Below, one piece after another: positions 37,815 through 49,390 of a DNA stretch of 64,000 nt (position 1 is the stretch's first letter; every line of letters starts with the position of its first letter). Origin of the DNA: Sipunculus nudus (Eukaryota; Annelida; Sipuncula; Golfingiida; Sipunculidae). The notes under the pieces are model-generated. The model did no database searches. It saw only the letters and a list, made by a program, of their open reading frames with translations, and had not been told where the DNA came from. Made by a program: the position numbers and the translations under genes. Location: the NCBI GenBank assembly GCA_026874595.1, contig CM049309.1:72088926-72152925 (forward strand), in the 5' to 3' direction.

Positions 37815-38241
37815 TATTCCTGTTAAAATAACTATTATCGCACTATCTATTTACCACTGTTCTTCCAAGAATTGTTGTCACTTATAGCCATGTACAATAC
37901 ATGTACAAATATAAAAGCATATCAATATATCTGTTCCCGTAATTGCTGTGACATAATGGAGCGACGTATTCTGATTATCCTTTCCTGCAAAGATTGTATA
38001 AAAGATCCAGTGAGAACCCGTAGATTTAAAGCTTATGTTCACAGGTGTATTTGAGTAAAATTTATCATTTATTTGGTTTTATCACATATGCCAAGTAGAG
38101 CGATAATTGGTGAACATATTTAAATTGTAAACCATGTGATCAGTTATAACTCACCATATACATAACTACCTTTACACTGTTAAGTCATGCATATGAATCA
38201 TCACCAGGGCAAATATAACTAAGGCTTCATTTAGGAATACA

Positions 38242-38245
<4 letters not shown>

Positions 38246-38307
<62 letters not shown>
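38246..38307. repeat. (TA)n microsatellite next to the MITE
   Basis: Ends exactly at the MITE terminus. Confidence 0.98.
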
Positions 38308-38310
<3 letters not shown>

Positions 38311-38487
38311 TAGAACCTGTCTGAAAGACCACTACTCCAATAAGACCATCTGTCTATTAAAACCACCCTCCAGTGAACCGAGAGTATTCACACTGGTTAT
38401 AACGGACCTGTCTAATAAGTCTACCAGTGAATTAAGTACACTTTTGGCCTGTCCTATACGGGTGGTCTTATAACACAGGTTTCACTG
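38308..38487 (+). mobile_element. 180-bp pogo/Tigger-like MITE
   Basis: The ends are CAGTAGAACCTGTCT (left) and, read inward from the right, CAGTGAAACCTGTGT. That is 13 of 15 matching bases, flanked by TA on each side. The inside has GACCACC/GGTGGTC words as an extended imperfect inverted repeat and no coding capacity. The left flank is a (TA)n array (38246-38307). Confidence 0.75.
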
Positions 38488-38489
38488 TA

Positions 38490-39998
38490 ACTTATATATA
38501 CCGAATTATATAATAGTGGCTTATGGATCGAGCTGCAATTATTTTCTCATCCATTGACTACTATTCAAGGATCAGTCTTTATTCAGCCACCGAAGACAAT
38601 GTCTGATTCAAACAGGGCGCAACCCATGCATCGTCAACACTTATATTAGGCCATTGATGCATGTGAGTGCTAAATACGCTGGAATACAATTCCGTTAACC
38701 ATTTAAGAAGCTTATATAGTTTTTAAGTCTCTATATAGACACCTAGCATTAACAAACGGCTATACTCCAGTCCGGTCCCTACTGGGGAGAGTTAGACACT
38801 ACGAGTTCTATCCTTTACTCTATTTAATAATCAAAGATAAGTGAGAATTAAAGGGAATAATACCATGTGCTTTCTCCTTCCCTTTTATAAATATAATTTA
38901 GTAGAGCAGAAGAGATATTGGAGATTTAGTCATCTGGAGGATGTATACATATATTTGTTGCGTAATTCAAATCGGGTAACAACAATTTTATTGATATTCT
39001 GTTTATACGTTCATGATTTATTACTATTTGTCTGTCCGTCTGTCTGTTTTTCTCTGTCTGTCAGTCTCCCTCTCTTTCTCACACACAAACACACGCACAC
39101 CTGTAAACCTGCATGATGATGAAGAGAGCCATATAGGCTTGGTGGTTTACCGGTTGAGGTAGGGACTTCTGCGGGGGCTCCTCCCATCCAATTAGAAGAT
39201 GCAATGAGACGTGAATGCTCATTCGGCAGATGGGGCGGCAACTGTACCCAAGTCGTGCTCGCGTGCACTTCATCGCCTCGCCTCAATGCCGCTTTAGTAT
39301 CTGACCACAGGGCTGAGGCTACGTCTCTACTTTAGCCCTCGGCAGCACCGCTAGATCACTGGTGCTATACAATTCTCGCTTTTGTCAAGTTAGAGCGAAT
39401 TCGCACGGTTTCAAAGTAGCTCTTCTTGTGAAAGGAACGGAACACAACAATAACACTACAGTCGTTAATATTTCACACTCGGGTAAGCGCTAGGGAAACA
39501 AGGTGGTGTCCTATCGGGTAAAATGTTCACCCCTCCTCACCCCGCCAGACCTGTCTTTGTAAGCTTTTATAGGATTGGGTAAGAAACATAAACTTGCCCC
39601 ACCACCCTACGGGGGTCCTCATCCACACGGTTTACAGACTTTATTTCTTTTTATGTGCATTATTCTATTGAAAAAAAGAAGAAATCAACCGGAATGTTCT
39701 CGGTTAATGCAACTGCATAAAAAAACAACAAACAGCAAGATACTGGCTCACTGGTAACTATTACTTCTCTTTACGCTTATACAATCACTGCCTTGTATAC
39801 AGTATGTCTGGGTGCATGTATACAACACTTCCAATGTTACCAAACAGAGCTTACATTTTCTACAAATGTGATGCTTACCCAACTAAACTACTAAGTACAT
39901 CAGTCTTTTAGATATAGGTTATCGGGATGACATCCGTGCATGCACGTATACACAGCACATAGAATGTTACCAAACACAGCCTATGTTTACCCTTAGCG

Positions 39999-40052
<54 letters not shown>

Positions 40053-40500
40053 AACTTATGCTACAAAGTACATACATTTATATAAGCTAAACTGACACGA
40101 CATGCACAGACCAAACCCGGGATATCTTAAATATATATATATAAACTTAATGCCCTTGTACTTGTATCGCCTCATTTGAACTTGTCATAATCGTCATGTC
40201 CCATTAACTGTCCCAGATCAAACATTTCCCACTTCAACCCTTCCGTTTACTTTAATATATCAGTCAATCATTCATGTAAAGGTATATTGTAGCCTTGTTT
40301 ATAGTCCCGGACGAAAGACACATCTGTTTCATTGTGTTGTTATCCACATTTCTGTTTAAACGGCCGCACGCGTGCTGTATATATATAAATTCCATATACA
40401 AGATTCAAATGAATAGAAGCGCATATGTGAAAAAAAAAGAAGTTAACTTTCCAACGAAGATCGCATCTGCTTTTATATAAAGAAGGAAAAATTGAGGCGC
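38490..40500. other. Intergenic, no gene recognised
   Basis: A GC-richer part at about 39120-39560 may be a conserved element. A (TA)n tract lies at 40003-40050. Confidence 0.5.
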
Positions 40501-40506
40501 TTGATA

Positions 40507-40560
40507 TAGGACGTATGGCTCAGTGGTTTTAGCCCTGGGCGTGGAAACGTATAGGTATAT
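40507..40560 (+). mobile_element. tRNA/SINE-like head with A box
   Basis: TGGCTCAGTGG at 40516-40526 is a perfect Pol III A box, followed by TTTTAGCCCTGGGCG. No B box stands at tRNA spacing; GGCTCGAGTCC at 40612 is B-box-like but 96 bases away. Probably a SINE remnant. Confidence 0.35.
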
Positions 40561-40609
40561 AAGGCACAAAATGCATAAATATAGGTCCTACAGTGACGTC
40601 TAGATTTAT

Positions 40610-41065
40610 AGGGCTCGAGTCCACTTTTGCAGGGACTCAGATTCAGATAACATGGGACTCCGTGGTCCCAGTTCCTATATAGAACCTCAGATCAAGACTC
40701 GGTGAAATATAGGCTCTGTCCACACTATATAGTATATATAGAAAATAAACATTGTCAGTTTTCTTGTGATATATTTCCACATTGTGCATGTATATAATTA
40801 TCGCCTGAATGTCCAAATATGGCTAAATATAATTTTTCATTGAAGTAAAAACTAAATTACACTCTACTTTGCACTTAATTGAACTAAGTGATGATCCCAT
40901 ATTCCCGATTTTTACTTTTTTTATTTATCATCCAGATAATTATACTGGACTCTGTTTCAAAAAGTCTCGGATTCGGACGCGAACTTCAAAGACTCTGACA
41001 TCGACTATCTATAGGAATTGACTTGTCTGGATTCGGATTAGCCCTCGGACGCGGGGATATATATA
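40610..41065. repeat. GGACTC-rich degenerate repeat, two patches
   Basis: Patches at 40612-40710 and 40960-41065 are built of GGACTC/GATTCGGA-type words (for example GTCTCGGATTCGGAC). The same kind of patch lies at 57470-57635. Confidence 0.5.
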
Positions 41066-41869
41066 TATATGTATTCGATTACAAAACACTGCCAGGTCCA
41101 CACTTCGCCACAGTTAACCACAAATGTTTGAAATCGAAGCAAATGCAAGGTTAAAATTAAAATGAGCCTTAGAAAATGGCTTAAGTCACTCCTATGCTTA
41201 TATACATTCATTCAAAACCTGAAACCTGTAAGTTACTTGATAACCAGCCATTCTTCTATCCCCTCACGTAAGCCAGAATTGACACATGCATATATATTCC
41301 TCAGGCGATCATTATATGTGCCCGTATTGCCATTATAGATATTGAATAAAACCTCTATAAAGAATAGAATAAAAAAAAGACCATTTATTTGTTATAATAT
41401 ATATCTCTTCCTCTCCTCATTTCTTCTCCTCGTATACACAACTTGAGTGCATTGTATAATAAAGATGCTTTACTAAATGACATATTTCTTCTCTACTTCT
41501 ATACTTTTTCTTCTATATGTGAATCTATGACGTTCTTTCGTCCAAATATATAAATGAGTACAAGAACAGAAGTAGAAGAACATAGATTTTGTAAAGCTTT
41601 TTAAGTTTTTAAACTATATAATATTACTTATTTATAATATTATATATTCAGTAAATTACTATCAACATGTTTAACAAATATAGATTTTACATGTATATCT
41701 ACATTTTTAGGTCTAATTAGGTGATTTCGTTACTTTATATTTTATAAGGTGTATATAGACAGCTGGTAGCAGAAGTATATACGGATTGGCTATAGAATTA
41801 TAAGTCATCTGATCAGGACTTGTAAGGCATTTGTCAAAATCTTATAACAATACCGATCTCTTGTTGAAA
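41066..41869. other. AT-rich intergenic, no gene recognised
   Basis: Only a TTCTTCT-rich stretch near 41400-41530. Confidence 0.5.
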
Positions 41870-42430
41870 TGAAACGAATCAGAAATTGCGCGCGTTTCTG
41901 CCACTTCCGTCGCGAGGGGGATGCACGTGCGTTGCCTAGAGCACGAGCGTTGTCATGTCACACAGCATGCTCGGCCACGGATAGTTCCGTGGGAGGGGCT
42001 AACACCCAGTAACGAAAAGCACAGGTATATCACCTGTAATCAGGCCCGGGGGGTCGGGGGTCAGTGGCGGGTGATTAGATCTCCGTGGTCAGTCGTCCAC
42101 ACGGCCGTGTTGGACACCCGGTGAAGGCCATTATTATGGCAAGCCACCAACAATACTACAGTGCTTTGGGGTAATGGGTGCAATTTGATACAACATCTCA
42201 CCCTTGGCTATAGAACCAATTGACACACCGCTACATCTCTTTACCGTATGTGTTTTGTCAGAAATATAAAAGAAAATCCGCTGCTCCCAGGTGTGTCTTT
42301 GACGAGATAGGGAACGTTCCTGAATGATGACAATTTGTCACCTGTCTACTTAACATGGATGATCAAGAATTGCCATCTGAGGCAGGGTTGAGCAGCCAAA
42401 ATATGTGACAATATACGCTAATAGCTCCAT
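41870..42430. promoter_or_regulatory. Candidate CpG-containing regulatory island
   Basis: CG-rich (GCGCGCG, CGTCGCGAGG, GGCCCGGGGGG) with GTTGCCTAGAGC at 41931, similar to an RFX X box. Bounded by AT-rich DNA. The small frames are not convincing genes. Confidence 0.25.
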
Positions 42431-42505
42431 TAGAGCTTGTCCTATTATTTTTTTATATTTATAGTTGTTATAAATAGAATATATGTCTCATCTTCAGTAC
42501 TCATG

Positions 42506-42507
<2 letters not shown>

Positions 42508-42575
<68 letters not shown>

Positions 42576-42665
42576 TACATTTGTGCGTGTAGTTTATTTT
42601 TATTATATTCATATGTAAACACACACATATGAAACAATGTTTGGCGATTGAGAAATAAATGTCAA

Positions 42666-42715
<50 letters not shown>

Positions 42716-42738
42716 GTTTCATGAATTCAAATATTGGT

Positions 42739-42792
<54 letters not shown>

Positions 42793-42817
42793 CATGTATG
42801 TAATGATAATAGTAATG

Positions 42818-42868
<51 letters not shown>
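42508..42868. repeat. Cluster of three (TA)n and one (TAA)n microsatellites
   Basis: TA at 42508-42574, 42669-42712 and 42742-42789; TAA at about 42818-42868. Confidence 0.97.
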
Positions 42869-43089
42869 TTGAGTGATTATAAACAATCTGTGCATTACTA
42901 AATAACAATATTATATCTGCAATAGTCAAAATTTTCGTTTATTGTTAAAGAATATATTTACATTTAACCACGCATGATAAACTTCAACTCGGTCTCAAAG
43001 CAGCCTACCAGTTATTCAATAATCATATTAAATATGATCTCGTGCAATTTCATCTGCGTGGACCATAATATTAAGAGAAAAAAGTTTTA

Positions 43090-43700
43090 TTTGAATTTAT
43101 CTATAAAGTAGCTAACAAGCAGGTGGGTCCACGTGGTGACAACAAGTGTCTCAGACAAAAAAGGTGGGAAGTTATGTTGGCGAGAACACAAGGGTAGGCC
43201 TTGTAGACCGAGGACATTCTTCATCAATCTGGTGGTCCTGTGATCATGGCGGGGGACGGACCGGCCGCCGGGACTTAATTACCTCGCTTGTTTTCTTGCC
43301 ATTTCTATTGTACACAAGTCAACACGAGGTCACGGCACAAGTTTCACAGTAGCGGCCATGGCGTTTGCAGCCACACACATCGCCCATGGGAGACCCGCTG
43401 AGTTCGGGTTATTTACGCCCAACGCCAGCACATCCAGAGGCTTTAACAGTGCTGTCATGCCAGCGCTCAGGCTTGACGGGACAAAATCGACAGGCTCGCC
43501 AGAACAGCTGTAGCTACATGTCGCAACCAAGATTACTAGATTGTCTTACACCTTTTGAAGAAAATTTGCCCATATCATACTTATCATCCTCCTTAATTCT
43601 CAGCTGGGAGGGCTGCACGCCTGTACCGGTTTTTGGTAGGATACATTTTTTTGCCATTACAGGTCAACTATCCGAGGGCAGAAATATATGATACTTTGGT
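43090..43700. other. GC-richer block with an unidentified open frame
   Basis: On the minus strand an open frame of about 65 codons (43530-43330) has codon composition that looks more coding than its neighbours (residues such as PVDFVPSSLSAGMTALLKPL). It lacks an ATG at its start and a clear splice acceptor, and I cannot name it. It may be a conserved noncoding element or an exon fragment. Confidence 0.25.
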
Positions 43701-43840
43701 TTCATATGTTTTAGTGAGCCCAAAAAATCTATTTCTTTATATTCATATTACTAAATAGTTATTACATTGATGGGTTTTTATGTTATTTTTATTTATCGTC
43801 ATGATGAAATTGCACTATTATTTTTTTTCACTTTCTCAGA

Positions 43841-43988
43841 GCTCTGTTGTAATATTATAATATTTGGAATGGGCCTTAATTCCTGTTATATCAATATGAT
43901 CAGATGCAACGAATATTTTTCAAGTTTGCTTAATATTTGTTTCCATGGTTTGGCAATAAAATCATTATCTAATACTCGTCTTCCTGTC

Positions 43989-44049
<61 letters not shown>

Positions 44050-44393
44050 TCGGACCCTTCTAATCCGGCCTTCGATAGTCTGGCATTCGGCGTAAACCGG
44101 CACATTACTTGAGAACGGATTTCCCACATTATATTTTTAGGTCGTAATCCGGCTTTTTGCGTAATCCGGCTCCGGCACGCCTTAGTGACTTCCCCGCCGG
44201 TGAACATCAAACAGCTCACTGCCGGTCATGCATAAGTCGCACGCCCGGCAGAGCAAACAGACCCGCGGTTTCGGTGTAAACTGATAATTAATTAGCTGTG
44301 ACTTCCCGGCCGGTGAACATCATACGGCTCACTGGCGGTCATGCGTGCAGAGCAAACAGACCCGCGGTTTCGGTGTAAACTGATAATTAATTA
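43841..44393 (+). repeat. Tandem duplicate of the Tigger left end plus its flank
   Basis: The sequence from 43841 (GCTCTGTTGTAATATTA) repeats from 44394 with an offset of about 551-553 bases. It includes roughly 150 bases of host flank, a (TA)n array, a second left TIR at 44047, and the GC-rich subterminal part. Differences between the copies: one C/T change next to the TIR, and a deletion of about 60 bases in the left copy between CCGGCAC repeats. An extra 95-bp subunit at 44298-44393 makes three copies of the GTGACTTCCC...TTAGCT block (44185, 44298, 44793). Confidence 0.9.
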
Positions 44394-44541
44394 GCTCTGT
44401 TGTAATATTATAATATTTGGAATGGGCCTTAATTCCTGTTATATCAATATGATCAGATGCAACGAATATTTTCCAAGTTTGCTTAATATTTGTTTCCATG
44501 GTTTGGCAATAAAATCATTATCTAATACTCGTCTTCCTGTC

Positions 44542-44597
<56 letters not shown>

Positions 44598-44600
<3 letters not shown>

Positions 44601-47087
44601 TCGGACCCTTCTAATCCGGCCTTCGATAGTCCGGCATTCGGCGTAAACCGGCACATTACTTGAGAACGGATTTCCCACATTATATTTTTAGGTCGTAATA
44701 CGGCTTTTTGCGTAATCCGGCTCCGGCACAATTACCGAGAACCGACATCCCTATTTATGATAAACATCATCTACGTAATCCGGCACGCCTCAGTGACTTC
44801 CCCGCCGGTGAACATCATACGGCTCACTGGCGGTCATGCGTGCAGAGCAAACAGACCCGCGGTTTCGGTGTAAACTGATAATTAATTAGCTTTGACCGAA
44901 TGATTGTTTGGTCGGAAACGTCGACCCATAATACATGAAAGGGTGTATTGGTCTCGCTTGTTGATTGCAAACATAAACAACGTGTCAATGTTGAGTAGAT
45001 TTAATCATTGTGATTATGTTTGTTACTTGTTTTGATTCTATTTAATTATGTTTAAAGTGACTTCAAAGAACAAACAAACTAAAAAGAGTGAATAATTAAA
45101 GATTTTATGCCTATAAATACTGCAGTGATTAAAGAGTATTTATTATCCTCATTGACATACGCCAGCTATGCCGAAACGAAAGCGCTGTGAAATCAATGTT
45201 TCTCTGAAGAGAGACATCTGCCTCTACAAAGAAAAACACCCAAAGGCGACACAGAGAGACATCGTGGAATGGGTTGCTACTGAACACAAGATTGACATTG
45301 GTCGTCAGACTGTGTCAGACATACCGTCAAACAAAGACAAGTGGCTGAAAATGGATGAAAGCACAGACACAGTGAAAAGGATGAAAATGTGCAAGCATCC
45401 ACAGCTGGAAGAGGCATTGACACTATGGTTGAAAGACATTGTGGCCCACAGAGCGATCGTTTCCACTGACATTCTCCGTGAAAAAGCAATAGAGCTAGAA
45501 CAGCAACTGGGGATCACTGACTTCCAATACTCGAATGGATGGATAGATAGGATGAAAGCACGAGGTGGCATCAAACAGCACGTCATGCATGGTGAATCAG
45601 GGAGCGTAGACCAACAAGTCGAATCAAAGGGTCGAAGTGACGTTCAAGCAGCACTTGTCGGATACAGTCTTTGCAACATTTTCAATTTTGACGAAACTGG
45701 ATTATTCTTCCGCCTAGGCCCTGACAGAACACTTGCTACAGCACCAGTCAAGGGAACTAAGAAGTGCAAGGATCGGCTGACAGTTGGTCTTGCTGCAAAT
45801 GCGGACGGATCTGAGAAACTAAAACCAATCGTGATCGGAAAATCCGCTAAACCTCGCTGCTTTAAAGGATTCGACCCCGCGCCCATCGTTACGTACAAGA
45901 ATAACAAGAAAGCGTGGATGGTCAGCACTATGTTTGAAGAATAGGTCAGCCAGATAAACAGGAAGATGAAGCTTCAAGGAAGGAAAATCGTGCTGTTGGT
46001 CGACAACCACACTTCTCACAAAGACCAGCACTGGGATCATGTTCGACTGGTTTATCTGCCGCCCAATACCACGTCAAAGTTACAGCCACTGGACGCGGGG
46101 GTTATTCAAGCCTTCAAATGTCACTACAGAAAGATACAGGCAAAGGACTGGATTGCACAAGTTGAGGACCGTGGGGCAATAGAGAAAACGTCTGTGAAAG
46201 ATGCAATCTACTTCATAAGACAGGCTTGGAACGAGGTCAGCGAGCAGACTATCGCCAACTGTTTCAAGCATACAGGCATTCTCCCAAACAGCGATGAGAC
46301 AGCCCCGCCCCCTTCTGCGTCACTGCCGGATACTGCCGAGCTTGCCCGAGTATCGCTCAGCTACCAATCGAAAACACGCTGACCGCGGATGAATATCTCG
46401 TGGTTGATTCCGGTGTTCCTACAGGAGATATGCTTAGTGACGCGGACATTTTGGATATTGTGTCGGTCGGGAAGAAAGACGATGATGATAGCGAGGACGA
46501 GTGTGACGCGTGTCCGGACGAACAGCAGCCGCCAACTGCTAAGATCGCCAGACAGGGACTGCGGGATATGGTCAGATTCGCCGTGACCAAGCCCCAGGAT
46601 TTCGGCGAGCGGGATTTGCTGCTACTGCGAGACAAGCTGTCTAGACTCAATTCAGCCGCTCTCCGTGACAACAAGCAGTGCACATTGGACAGATACTTCA
46701 GTGCAAAGTAACTCAGTCATTTACCCTGGTGAAAACTAGTCACACTGTGTAAAAATGTATATGGACATTGTATATAGGTGATGATTCTGTAATTCCTCCG
46801 ATTTGCATTATTTTTTGTATCGATACATTCTGCTGGAACTTTTGAATAAAGTTTATTTGCACATTGTTTGTTTTATATAAAGTGTTTTATTTACTTTTAT
46901 TATCACTCAATTTTTACTTTATGCATAATATAATTCATTTTTAATTATAATCACAGATACGGCAAATATTGCTCTTCCCTGGGTTTGTGTTATTAGCTGT
47001 GGGTGTCCCTGATACATAATCCGGCAAACTGCGTAATCCGGCATAATTCCTTATCCCCGATGGTGCCGGATTAACGGGGTCCGACTG
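44598..47087 (+). mobile_element. pogo/Tigger-type DNA transposon (Tc1/mariner superfamily)
   Basis: A 2.49 kb element. The left TIR starts CAGTCGGACCC at 44598, and the right TIR ends GGGTCCGACTG at 47087. The ends share the 11-bp terminus and then AATCCGGC blocks. TA dinucleotides flank both sides, as expected for this superfamily, but the left side is inside a (TA)n array so the duplication cannot be proved. The inside carries a degenerate transposase gene (45168-46711), an AATAAA at 46845 and GC-rich subterminal repeats including TAATCCGGC words near both ends. The size matches autonomous Tigger elements (about 2.4 kb). The 5' end plus flanking DNA also occurs as a tandem copy to the left, beginning at 43841. 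Confidence 0.9.
45168..46711 (+). pseudogene. Tigger/pogo transposase, broken by one stop and one frameshift
   Basis: A transposase of the CENP-B/jerky/Tigger family, which cuts and pastes at TA. From the ATG at 45168: a CENP-B N-terminal psq-type helix-turn-helix (residues about 3-60), a Tc5/CENP-B second helix-turn-helix (about 78-140), then the DDE_1 catalytic core. The three acidic residues are visible: D175 in FNFDETG, D279 in LLVDNHTSH (46002) and D309 in QPLDAG (46092). An in-frame TAG at 45942 interrupts the core between the first two. Reading resumes in the same frame from 45945. A frameshift somewhere in about 46335-46368 moves the last 115 or so codons to another frame, which ends at TAA 46711. 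The C-terminus has an acidic stretch and QCTLDRYF, which fits a PCNA-binding PIP box; pogo transposase is known to bind PCNA. With only two lesions the copy looks fairly young. Confidence 0.9.
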
Positions 47088-47099
47088 TATATATACAAT

Positions 47100-48001
47100 G
47101 ATATAACAAAAGCCATGCACATACATGTATTCACGTATATACCGTGAAGCCTTTCAAATAAGGCACACCTAATATTCGCAAGTGTTTTATATTAAAGTAC
47201 AGGTGTTTTAGTCATTCTGGAAACAGAGAGAAAATTATTTCCCCTTTTTCCTAGTCAGGGAATGTTAATTTACTTTAATTTTTTTCGCAAGTCCAAATAA
47301 TGTATTTTGGTGGCTCATTGGTTAGCATGGTGTTTTAGTGTAAGTATATGCCCTTCGGAAAGTCGAAATAACTGTTTTGGAATTTTAAAATGTCATCAAG
47401 AAAATATCAGGCAAAGTAAGGGCATTCGTTTCCATGAAAAGCTGGGAATTCTGAAGTATATATCTATAAAAAAGTACGGGTATATATATTCTCGCCTATT
47501 GTGTGCCTGCATCTGCTATATATAACCTTATATTATAAACACAGTTATTATGTTAAAAAAGAAATTATGCAGTGAAATCTTCTTCTGTTGACTTGAAATT
47601 CATTGCAATTTATAAAAACAGAATAACGGGAAAATATAGTAAAGATCATTGAAATATTAAAGACAACTTCCAGTGTGTGGAAACAATGAACATCTGCACA
47701 TATGAATTTTTGTTATATCTGTTGGTATCAAACAACAGTATATATATATTGGCAGTGGATAAAGAAAACGTAAAATGTTTGATATCAAATACCATCAGTG
47801 TAATTGCAGAAATGTTCGTTTTACCACAATATACGTAACACGTAACCTATATACAAACAACAAAGATATAATTTCATTCCCTCACCCCCATATAATCATT
47901 CTCATCAAAATGTGCTCGGTGAAAGATGAGTTTAATGAAACAATTACTAATCGTGCCATTGAGTCAAACGGAGCCACTTTATTACAAGAGCGTGAATACT
48001 A

Positions 48002-48002
<1 letters not shown>
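47100..48002. other. AT-rich intergenic between the two transposons
   Basis: Contains the tRNA-like head at 47311. No gene recognised. Confidence 0.5.
47300..47345 (+). mobile_element. tRNA/SINE-like head with A box
   Basis: TGGCTCATTGGTTAGCATGG at 47311 resembles a tRNA D-arm and A box. It lies about 220 bases right of the Tigger element. No B box was found. Confidence 0.3.

Positions 48003-48079
<77 letters not shown>
48003..48079. repeat. (TA)n array left of the 2.93 kb element
   Basis: Ends exactly at the left TIR. Confidence 0.97.
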
Positions 48080-48769
48080 CGCCTAGTTCACAATCAGGTG
48101 TACACTTTTGTTTCATAAACTGTTATACTATTATCAACAATTATCTGTAGGCCATGACATCAAAGTCAGTATTTCTATCACTTCAGCATTAATAGTTGAT
48201 CTAAATATTGAAAACCAGACTTGAATATATAAATTGAAAAAAAAGTTGTGATATTTTTAATGAGTCAAATGTAGCTTGTGCACTGTGTTATATTGTTGCA
48301 GGTAGATTTCTAATTTTTGTAATAATACCCTTATACAAAATGATACCTTGGACTGGGGATGTCTGTTGTCACTGTGGTATTTTATGAAATATGGACATTC
48401 CTGTAAGAAAAAAAACTAGAAGCTGCTAGTCAAGAATTTAACAAATTTACAACACTACAGATAATATGCCTGATGTTATGCAGAGTTGACATTTACCCTA
48501 TACATCATTTTAAATGAGGACACCAAACTAGGTAGTGGGCTCAGTTTCATTTTGTTACCTCCTAATACACAACATTAAAGCATACTGTTAAAATCGGGTC
48601 AAACATTTTACCCAGGCAGGTCCTGATACAATAAATCTGCTTTCATCGATTATTGTAAATTTTCCGCAAGATTGCGTAGTGTCCGTAGACACTATTTCTC
48701 TGCTATTACAAATGTAACTATCCTCAGTTCTTAATGCTCTTGAGAAATTGTAACAGTCACTGTTTTGAA

Positions 48770-49390
48770 AAATATCAAAATCATTTTTCAGTTTCATCCC
48801 ATATGATATACAGATGGGCCAACATGTACAAATGTAGTGTCCGTAGACATGTAGTGTCCGTAGACAAAGCTGATTTAAGAACAGCTATTGTCTCCATCTA
48901 CAGTAAAAACAAACTGTTTATTAGTCAAATTGTCATTAAATTATCCAGGTATCAAGTACATAAATTTAAGAGTTAACAAATAAAGCTCAGTTTTTCTTTA
49001 CCATTATTAGAAGATTATAACATACAAGTTTTTATGAGAAAAGCACCCTGTAATATATTCAAATACTTTATGCCCATTACACATAGTTTAAATACATCAT
49101 CTTCAGAAAAAGGTTCTTTAGTAGAAATTAAAGTAGCTACTGTTCAGATAAATATCAAAATTATTTTCCAGTTCCATTCCATATGATATACAAATGGGCC
49201 AACATGTACAAATGTAGTGTCCGTAGACATGTAGTGTCCGTAGACAAAGTTGATCTTTAAGTTTTTGTGTCATCTACAGTAAAAACAAAATATTTATTAG
49301 CAAAAATTGCCAGTAAATTACCCAGGAATTGATAAATAAAAAGCAAAAGTTAATAAATAGATCCCATTTTTTCTTTAACAACATCAGTGG
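48770..49390 (+). repeat. Diverged tandem duplication, about 380 bp
   Basis: The segment from about 48770 matches the one from about 49150 (offset 380). Landmarks are ATATGATATACA, GGGCCAACATGTACAAATG, the double 17-mer, CATCTACAGTAAAAACAAA, TTTATTAG and a TTTTTCTTTA tract. About 59 bases around the double 17-mer are identical while the outer parts differ at many sites. Confidence 0.8.
48834..48866 (+). repeat. Two head-to-tail 17-mers TGTAGTGTCCGTAGACA
   Basis: Two adjacent copies of the motif (the first base of copy one is shared context), lying in the first unit of a 380-bp duplication. The core TGTC-CGTA-GACA is an interrupted palindrome. Copies also occur at 48677-48694 (extended to TAGTGTC/GACACTA arms), 49214-49246 (pair), 50447-50463 and 50810-50826. 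A decayed copy is at 50065-50080. Confidence 0.9.

Noticed and set aside
45277-45928. Minus-strand frames across the Tigger transposase
   Set aside because: Antisense shadows; the plus strand carries the recognisable domains.
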